NCBI GenBank assembly: GCA_001777915.1
Contig: MFFN01000005.1
Coordinates: 175,255-239,254, forward strand
DNA length: 64,000 bases
Direction: 5' to 3'
DNA from: Candidatus Edwardsbacteria bacterium RifOxyA12_full_54_48
GTDB lineage: Bacteria > Edwardsbacteria > AC1 > EtOH8
Under the pieces are notes generated by a model. That model had not been told where the DNA came from and searched no databases. It was given only the letters and a program-made list of their open reading frames with translations. Shown one piece after another: positions 58,773-64,000 of this stretch. The translations under genes were made by a program, and so were the position numbers. Position 1 is the stretch's first letter. Every line of letters starts with the position of its first letter.

Positions 58773-58800
58773 TTGACATTAAACTAAAAATGTGTAATAA
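58773..58800 (+). promoter_or_regulatory. Promoter of the abiE operon
   Basis: TTGACA (58773-58778), a 16-nt spacer and TAATAA (58795-58800), with TG two bases before the -10 box as in extended -10 promoters. It touches the palindrome at 58801. The preceding gap 58612-58772 holds no gene I trust. Confidence 0.65.
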
Positions 58801-58828
58801 TCTCGGTAGATATTAATAACTACCGAGA
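58801..58828. promoter_or_regulatory. 28-bp palindromic operator of the AbiE toxin-antitoxin operon
   Basis: TCTCGGTAG (58801-58809) and CTACCGAGA (58820-58828) are perfect inverted arms, and the centre TATTAATA is itself palindromic, so 26 of 28 bases are symmetric. It begins immediately after the -10 box. AbiEi-type antitoxins repress their own operon by binding inverted repeats at the promoter, so this is the likely site. Confidence 0.8.
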
Positions 58829-58837
58829 CATAAACAC

Positions 58838-59440
58838 ATGAGAGATCAGACGCTAAAAAGAATAAAGAAGAAGTATGCACGGCAAGCATATTTTACCATA
58901 GCTGACGCGGTTAAAATGGACATTCATCCGGAGGTCATACGCCGGATGACCAATAAAGGGGAGATTGATCGTATTAGGCGTGGTGCATATCGTGTTATCG
59001 GAGCGGAACTCACGGAAAAAAATTCATTGGCCCTGGCGGCAAAGGCTGTACCAAAGGGTGTTATCTGTCTGGCAACGGCCCTCAGGTTTCACGGTATCAC
59101 GACCCAACTGCCCGCGCAGGTCTGGATCGCCATAGAGAATAAAATGTGGCGAACGAAACAGATTGATACCGGGCTGCAGCTGGTGTTCTTTTCCGGCGAA
59201 TCCTTTACCTCGGGCGTCGAAGACCATCTGGTCGAAGGCGTCACGGTCCGGGTCTACAACCCCGCTAAGACGGTGGCCGATTGCTTCAAATACCGTAACA
59301 AGATCGGACTGGATGTGGCGCTGGAGGCTCTTAAGGAAGGCCGCCGGAGCCGCAAGTTTACCGCCGACGAGCTGACCAAGTACGCCCGGATCGACCGGGT
59401 GCTCAATGTGATCAAGCCCTATATGGAGGCGGTCTTTTGA
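58838..59440 (+). CDS. AbiEi-family antitoxin of a type IV toxin-antitoxin system
   Basis: The 200-residue product matches the AbiEi antitoxin and transcription regulator family: an N-terminal winged-helix domain (ARQAYFTIADAVKMDIHPEVIRRMTNKGEIDRIRRGAYRV) and a C-terminal domain with the typical LATALRFHGITTQLP and VRVYNPAKTVADCFKYRNKIGLDVALEAL. These proteins autoregulate the operon and counteract the nucleotidyltransferase toxin without binding it. The toxin starts at the last bases of this gene. No strong ribosome site precedes the ATG. Confidence 0.9.
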   Translation: MRDQTLKRIKKKYARQAYFTIADAVKMDIHPEVIRRMTNKGEIDRIRRGAYRVIGAELTEKNSLALAAKAVPKGVICLATALRFHGITTQLPAQVWIAIENKMWRTKQIDTGLQLVFFSGESFTSGVEDHLVEGVTVRVYNPAKTVADCFKYRNKIGLDVALEALKEGRRSRKFTADELTKYARIDRVLNVIKPYMEAVF

Positions 59441-60351
59441 GCCGGAAGCCAGTAACCGACATCGGCGCTTCGGTGCGGGAGCGACTGAAACAGAAATTTC
59501 CGGGGTTCGGATACGATTTCCATGTCCTGCTCACCCATTATGCCCTGGAACGCCTGCTTTACCGCCTGGGTCGATCACATTACCGGGACCGGTTCATGCT
59601 TAAGGGCGCGTTGCTTTTTAAGGTTTGGTATGATCAGCCGGTCCGCTCGTCAATGGACGCAGATCTGCTGGGCAAAGGGCCCAGCGATATCCCAAAAATG
59701 GAGAAGATATTCCGCGATCTGTGCCGGGCATCCGTCGAGCCGGACGGGCTGGAATTCCTGGCGGACACCGTTCACGGCGAAGAGATACGGGAAAATTCGG
59801 AATACCAGGGCATCAGGTTGACATTGGCAGCGGTGCTGGCTGGCGCCCGGATACACCTTCAGATCGACATCGGTTTCGGCGACGCAGTGATCCCGCAGGC
59901 CAAGACGATAAAATATCCGGTGCTGCTGGATTTCCCGGCCCCCAGCGTCAAAGCCTATACGCTTTATACGTACATTGCCGAAAAATTCCAGACCATCGTT
60001 GATAAAGGCCTGGCCAACAGCCGGATGAAGGATTACTACGATCTTTGGTACATATCCCGGCACAATGAAATAGACGGCGTTACCCTATCCAAGGCGATAA
60101 CAGCCACCTTTAAAAGAAGAAAAACGGAATTGCCAAGATCACTGCCGGAGGGACTGGATAAAGGATTTTCATCTGATCCCGCCAAACAAAGGCAATGGAC
60201 ATCATTCCTGGAAAAGAACAAACCGCGTGAAACCCAAGAGTTGATCGCCGCCGTTGATGGGATACAGGGTCTTCTTATGCCTGTGGTTCAATCTTTGATT
60301 GAGAAGAAACCATTTAATAAAGTGTGGCATTTGGGACAAGGTTGGCGTTGA
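59437..60351 (+). CDS. AbiEii/AbiGii-family nucleotidyltransferase toxin
   Basis: The 304-residue product begins at a TTG (SRKPVTDIGAS) with GGAGG seven bases upstream, overlapping the antitoxin stop by 4 nt. It has the AbiEii-like MLKGALLFKVWYDQPVRSSMDADLLG, where GALL and SSMDADLL correspond to the nucleotidyltransferase Gly-x-Asp-x-Asp-type motif, and IHLQIDIGFGD with the third acidic residue. AbiEii toxins transfer nucleotides to tRNA and stop growth, which confers phage resistance. The gene is followed by a terminator at 60388. Confidence 0.9.
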   Translation: MSRKPVTDIGASVRERLKQKFPGFGYDFHVLLTHYALERLLYRLGRSHYRDRFMLKGALLFKVWYDQPVRSSMDADLLGKGPSDIPKMEKIFRDLCRASVEPDGLEFLADTVHGEEIRENSEYQGIRLTLAAVLAGARIHLQIDIGFGDAVIPQAKTIKYPVLLDFPAPSVKAYTLYTYIAEKFQTIVDKGLANSRMKDYYDLWYISRHNEIDGVTLSKAITATFKRRKTELPRSLPEGLDKGFSSDPAKQRQWTSFLEKNKPRETQELIAAVDGIQGLLMPVVQSLIEKKPFNKVWHLGQGWR

Positions 60352-60387
60352 GTGCCTTAATTAGTGGGTATTTGATAACATTAATAT

Positions 60388-60412
60388 GCCGTCCGCCAGG
60401 GCGGCTTTTTTT
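60388..60412 (+). terminator. Intrinsic terminator of the abiE operon
   Basis: GCCG-CC pairs with GG-CGGC around loop GCCA, with single-base bulges, and is followed by seven T (60406-60412). The remaining gap up to 60569 is A+T-rich and shows no gene. Confidence 0.8.
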
Positions 60413-60569
60413 ATCCGCTATTATTGTATAAGCAGTAGGGGACGGTTTGAAACTATCCCCTATGGATAGGATGGAGAAAACAACATATTGTATAAAAAGC
60501 GGGGAAAAGCCGGTCAGAAGTTCCATCTAAAATTTTTTTGAAAAATATTAAATATTTTTATTTTAGGGA

Positions 60570-60598
60570 TTGACATTTTGTATGAAATCTTATATAAT
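60570..60598 (+). promoter_or_regulatory. Consensus sigma70 promoter of the str ribosomal operon
   Basis: TTGACA (60570-60575), exactly 17 nt and TATAAT (60593-60598) form a perfect-consensus promoter upstream of rpsL, in keeping with very high expression. Confidence 0.9.
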
Positions 60599-60634
60599 AT
60601 CAATTCTTTAGGAAAACTTTTATGTATGCCATCT

Positions 60635-60664
60635 TCCTGTCTTATTAAAGAAAGTAGGACAGGA
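60635..60664 (+). other. Leader hairpin upstream of rpsL
   Basis: TCCTGTC (60635-60641) and GACAGGA (60658-60664) form a 7-bp stem with a 16-nt loop in the approximately 120-nt untranslated leader of the str operon. Such leaders can carry autoregulatory protein-binding sites; no specific ribosomal-protein motif is recognised. Confidence 0.45.
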
Positions 60665-60725
60665 CATGGGGAATTTTGCTTTTAATCCCCGGCAGCATCA
60701 ACGGAAAATCGGTTAAGGAGATCCC

Positions 60726-61100
60726 ATGCCGACCATCAACCAACTGATCCGACACGGTAGAAAAACCAAGTCCAAAAAGACCAAGGCTCCGGCTCTCAAG
60801 AACTGTCCCCAGAAGCGCGGGGTCTGCACCAGGGTCTATACCACCACCCCCAAGAAGCCCAACTCGGCCCTGCGCAAGGTGGCCAAGGTCCGGCTGTCCA
60901 ACGGCATTGAAATATTGTCCTACATCCCCGGCGAGGGTCACAACCTGCAGGAGCACTCCATCGTGATGGTGCGGGGCGGCCGGGTCAAGGACCTGCCCGG
61001 CGTGCGCTACCACATCGTCCGCGGTACCCTAGACACATCGGGGGTGGATGGCCGCAAGAGAAGCCGCTCGCTGTACGGCACCAAACGCGCCAAGAAATAA
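60726..61100 (+). CDS. rpsL: 30S ribosomal protein S12
   Basis: The 124-residue S12 sits at the decoding centre and helps select cognate tRNA. It has [32 protein letters not shown], the conserved [31 protein letters not shown] and ends TKRAKK. AAGGAG is six bases before the ATG. The family length is 123-137. It is the first gene of the str operon. Confidence 0.98.
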   Translation: MPTINQLIRHGRKTKSKKTKAPALKNCPQKRGVCTRVYTTTPKKPNSALRKVAKVRLSNGIEILSYIPGEGHNLQEHSIVMVRGGRVKDLPGVRYHIVRGTLDTSGVDGRKRSRSLYGTKRAKK

Positions 61101-61156
61101 TTTTTTCCACAGCAACATTTCAAAAATAAAAATATAACACCGAGACTGGTATAAAA

Positions 61157-61627
61157 ATGCCGAGAAGAAAAAGAGTCATAAAACGGGAACTGCTGCCCGA
61201 TCCCAAATACCACGACACCATGGTCACCATTTTCATCAACAACCTGATGGAGAGGGGCAAGAAGAGCATAGCTGAGCGGATCTTCTACAACGCGGTGGAG
61301 ATCGTGGAGAAGAAGACCAAGGCTTCGGGGATCGATGGCTTCAAGCAGGCCCTGAACAACATCAAGCCGGTGCTGGAGGTCAAGCCCCGCCGGGTGGGCG
61401 GCGCCACCTACCAGGTGCCGGTGGAAGTAAAGCCGGAGCGCCGGACCGCACTGGCCATCCGCTGGATGATCGCTGCAGCCAAGTCCCGCTCCGAGCAGAC
61501 CATGCGGGAAAGATTGGCTGGAGAGATACTGTCTGCCATCAAGAACGAGGGCGGCGCCATCAAGAAGAAAGAGGACGCCCATAAGATGGCCGAGGCCAAT
61601 AAGGCCTTTGCTCATTACCGGTTCTAA
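61157..61627 (+). CDS. rpsG: 30S ribosomal protein S7
   Basis: The 156-residue S7 initiates assembly of the 30S head by binding 16S rRNA helices 28-43. It begins [20 protein letters not shown] and has [20 protein letters not shown] and [27 protein letters not shown]. It starts 56 nt after rpsL. S7 is a known translational autoregulator of str operons in other bacteria. The intergenic region to fusA is 142 nt. Confidence 0.98.
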   Translation: MPRRKRVIKRELLPDPKYHDTMVTIFINNLMERGKKSIAERIFYNAVEIVEKKTKASGIDGFKQALNNIKPVLEVKPRRVGGATYQVPVEVKPERRTALAIRWMIAAAKSRSEQTMRERLAGEILSAIKNEGGAIKKKEDAHKMAEANKAFAHYRF

Positions 61628-61769
61628 AATCAGCTTTAATATCAGGTGAATTCAATAGACTAATGAACAACCTGTCGCCATTTTACATCGCATATCACAT
61701 CTGATCGGCGGATCGATATTCCGGCCTCCTGATCGATGAAATTTCAGGCGGCGGGAGATAGGAAACAAA

Positions 61770-63848
61770 TTGGCTCAGGAATCATTAAATAAGACCAGGA
61801 ATATCGGCATCATGGCCCATATCGATGCCGGTAAGACCACCACCACCGAGCGGATACTTTATTTTACCGGCCGGGTCCATCGGATCGGCGAGGTCCACGA
61901 CGGGGCCGCCACCATGGACTGGATGGAGCAGGAGAAAGAACGCGGCATTACCATCACCTCGGCCGCCACCACCTGTTTTTGGAAAGAACATCGGATAAAT
62001 ATCATAGATACCCCGGGCCACGTTGATTTTACGGTCGAAGTAGAACGCTCTTTGAGAATATTGGACAGCGCCGTGGCGCTGTTCTGCGCCGTGGGCGGAG
62101 TGGAGCCGCAAAGCGAAACGGTATGGCGACAGGCCGACCGGTATCACATTCCCCGGATAGCCTTTATCAACAAGATGGACCGGGTGGGGGCGGACTTCGA
62201 CGACGCGGTTTCCATGATGCGGGAGCGGCTGGCCGCCAAGGCAGTGCCCCTCCAGATGCCCATCGGCCGTGAGGAGGCTTTCAGCGGGGTGGTGGACCTG
62301 GTGACCATGAAGGCCATGACCTTCGACGACAAGGGAGAGAAGGTCCCCGAGACCGGTCCCATTCCGGCCGACCTGGCGGAGGCCGCCCAGAAATACCGGG
62401 ATAATCTGGTGGAGCAGGTGGCCGAGTTCGACGAGGAGGCCATGCATGCCTATCTGGACGGCCAGGAGATAACCCCGGAGATGCTGAAACGCTCCATCAG
62501 AAAAGGCACTCTGGAGATCAAAATATTTCCGGTATTGTGCGGGGCCTCGTTCAAGAACAAGGGGGTCCAGCTGTTGCTGGATGCCATCGTGGACTATCTG
62601 CCGGCCCCCACCGATCTTCCGCCCATCACCGGCATCAACCCCTATACCAGCCACAAGGAAGAGCGGCACGACAGCCCCGACGAGCCTCTGGCCGGGCTAG
62701 TGTTCAAGATAGCCACCGATCCCTATGTGGGCAAGATCTCTTTCGTCCGAATCTACTCCGGAATCCTCAGGGCCGGCGAGACGGTATATAACAGCAACCT
62801 TGACAAGCGGGAACGGGTAAGCCGGATACTGATGATGCATGCCAACAAGCGCGAGGATGTGGAGCAGATATCAGCCGGAGACATCGCCGCCTTGGTGGGG
62901 CTAAAGGAAAGCCGCACCGGGCATACCATCTGCGACAAGACGCATCCCCTGGTGCTGGAAGCCATGAAATTCCCAGATCCGGTTATAGCGGTGGCCCTGG
63001 AGGCCAAATCCAAGGCCGATCAGGACAGGATGGGCCTGGCCCTGGCAAAACTGCTGGAGGAGGATCCCACCTTCAGGGTGAAGACCGACGAGGAGACAGG
63101 CCAGACCATCATCTCCGGCATGGGCGAGCTTCATCTGGAGATAATCGTGGACCGCATGCTGCGGGAGTTCTCGGTGCAGGCCAATGTGGGCAAACCCCAG
63201 GTATCCTACCGCGAGACCATCCGCAAATCGGTCACCAGCAACATCAAATTCGCCAAGCAGACCGGGGGCCACGGACAATTCGCCCATGTGGTGATACATG
63301 CCGAGCCCAGGGAGCCAGGGACCGGATTCGAGTTCGTCAATTCCATCATCGGCGGCAACATCCCCAAGGAATTTATTCCCTCGGTGGAAAAGGGAGTCAA
63401 GGACGGTCTGGAATCCGGTGTGCTGGCGGGATATCCGGTGGTGGATGTCAAGGTGGAGCTGACCGACGGCTCTTATCACGAGGTGGATTCTTCTGACATG
63501 GCCTTCAGGATAGCCTCTTCAATGGCGGCCCGGGATGCCCTGCAGAAAGCATCATCAGTCCTCTTGGAACCAGTTATGGATGTGGAAGTGGTGGTCCCCG
63601 AAGTGTACATGGGCGACGTGATCGGCGACCTGAGCGCCCGCCGGGGTAAGATTTTGGGACTGGTGAAACGCAAGGATGCTCAGGTCATAGCCTCGATGGT
63701 TCCCCTTTCCGAGATGTTCGGTTACGCCACCAGGCTGAGGTCCCTCACTCAGGGAAGGGCCATCTACACCATGCAGTTCCATCATTACGAGGAAGTTCCC
63801 CGGTCGATATCCGAGGAGATAATGGAGAAAAACGGAAGCCGGCGCTAA
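61770..63848 (+). CDS. fusA: Elongation factor G
   Basis: The 692-residue GTPase catalyses ribosomal translocation. It begins at a TTG ([33 protein letters not shown]), with GGGAGATAGGA upstream. The G1 motif is [11 protein letters not shown]3 DTPGHVDF and G4 NKMDR follow. Domain IV has [22 protein letters not shown] and domain V has [19 protein letters not shown]. Full length and all five domains are present. It is followed 65 nt later by tuf. Confidence 0.97.
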   Translation: MAQESLNKTRNIGIMAHIDAGKTTTTERILYFTGRVHRIGEVHDGAATMDWMEQEKERGITITSAATTCFWKEHRINIIDTPGHVDFTVEVERSLRILDSAVALFCAVGGVEPQSETVWRQADRYHIPRIAFINKMDRVGADFDDAVSMMRERLAAKAVPLQMPIGREEAFSGVVDLVTMKAMTFDDKGEKVPETGPIPADLAEAAQKYRDNLVEQVAEFDEEAMHAYLDGQEITPEMLKRSIRKGTLEIKIFPVLCGASFKNKGVQLLLDAIVDYLPAPTDLPPITGINPYTSHKEERHDSPDEPLAGLVFKIATDPYVGKISFVRIYSGILRAGETVYNSNLDKRERVSRILMMHANKREDVEQISAGDIAALVGLKESRTGHTICDKTHPLVLEAMKFPDPVIAVALEAKSKADQDRMGLALAKLLEEDPTFRVKTDEETGQTIISGMGELHLEIIVDRMLREFSVQANVGKPQVSYRETIRKSVTSNIKFAKQTGGHGQFAHVVIHAEPREPGTGFEFVNSIIGGNIPKEFIPSVEKGVKDGLESGVLAGYPVVDVKVELTDGSYHEVDSSDMAFRIASSMAARDALQKASSVLLEPVMDVEVVVPEVYMGDVIGDLSARRGKILGLVKRKDAQVIASMVPLSEMFGYATRLRSLTQGRAIYTMQFHHYEEVPRSISEEIMEKNGSRR

Positions 63849-63913
63849 TCACGGCAGTTGACAAGTAAGATATAAAGCGGAAAAATTTACCAGAATATAA
63901 GGAGATTCCAGGT

Positions 63914-64000
63914 ATGGCCAAAGCAAAATTCGAGCGAACCAAGCCGCACGTAAATATCGGGACGATCGGTCACGTTGACCACGGCAAGACGACGTTGACC
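63914..64000 (+). CDS. tuf: Elongation factor Tu (5' end, truncated by the window edge)
   Basis: Twenty-nine codons are present, beginning [29 protein letters not shown], which is the EF-Tu N-terminus with the complete P-loop [15 protein letters not shown] lies ahead of the ATG. It completes the str operon order rpsL-rpsG-fusA-tuf. The rest of the gene lies beyond the window. Confidence 0.97.

Noticed and set aside
58610-58816. 68-codon plus-strand reading frame (and a minus-strand one) in the gap before abiE
   Set aside because: Built of ATC/ATG-rich low-complexity sequence with an internal inverted repeat (CATCATCATGAT), no ribosome site and no recognisable domain.

Overview
The window reads as a contiguous chromosome segment of a Gram-negative-type bacterium with roughly mid-50s percent G+C. 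It has an LPS precursor enzyme (KdsB), a Wzi-like outer-membrane barrel, lipoproteins, the DXP isoprenoid pathway (Dxr), prfB with the classical +1 frameshift, and sigma70-like -35/-10 promoters. It also has an archaeal-style UbiA prenyltransferase and many short intergenic repeats, which together suggest an FCB-type or candidate-phylum lineage (Edwardsbacteria/TA06-like is my guess, low confidence). There is no rRNA operon, CRISPR array or recognisable prophage.

Layout: 0-9.7 kb holds two proline tRNAs, rdgB, a TPR/zinc-ribbon membrane protein with a DUF4388 protein, a TGS-nucleoside kinase, asnS, a thioredoxin-reductase-like gene, and secG-rplU-rpmA. 9.7-24 kb holds a metallo-beta-lactamase-fold protein, a highly structured non-coding region in front of pckA, pckA-kdsB, a TPR lipoprotein, a Wzi/UbiA/UppP/diguanylate-cyclase run, a Xer recombinase, a frameshifted A+T-rich BamE-like gene, and ppdK. 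PckA and PpdK together point to flexible PEP/pyruvate interconversion.

24.1-30.4 kb is a compact, mostly A+T-rich defence island. It contains a single-chain restriction-methylase (Eco57I/type IIG-like), a PD-(D/E)XK-like protein, a 125-nt duplicate of the methylase gene's 3' end, two different HEPN-motif proteins, and a PLD-zinc-ribbon protein. The duplicated tail and the compositional break inside the methylase suggest exchange of recognition domain and cargo genes. Repeats, including a 125-bp element with 16-bp perfect terminal inverted repeats, fill the 700 bp downstream. This island is the best candidate for an undescribed system.

31-41 kb is a flavoprotein followed by a tightly overlapping polysaccharide/glycosylation operon: a GGDEF sensor, UDP-glucose dehydrogenase, a UDP-xylose-synthase-like enzyme, two membrane GT39/ArnT-like transferases and two GT2 transferases. 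41-58.6 kb is housekeeping and assorted genes: dxr, a site-2 protease, an acyl-CoA synthetase, a giant coiled-coil protein, a second Xer, RidA, a lipid kinase, a KamA-type radical SAM protein split at an A7 run, a PP-loop protein, a K+-channel-like protein, MFS, coaE, prfB and a small Lrp-type RAM protein. 58.8-60.4 kb is an AbiE (type IV toxin-antitoxin) pair with a 28-bp palindromic operator. The window ends in the str operon (rpsL-rpsG-fusA-tuf), tuf being cut by the edge.

A recurrent theme is short palindromic repeats. They lie between genes and, in at least two genes (the restriction-methylase and ppdK), appear as in-frame insertions that are translated.
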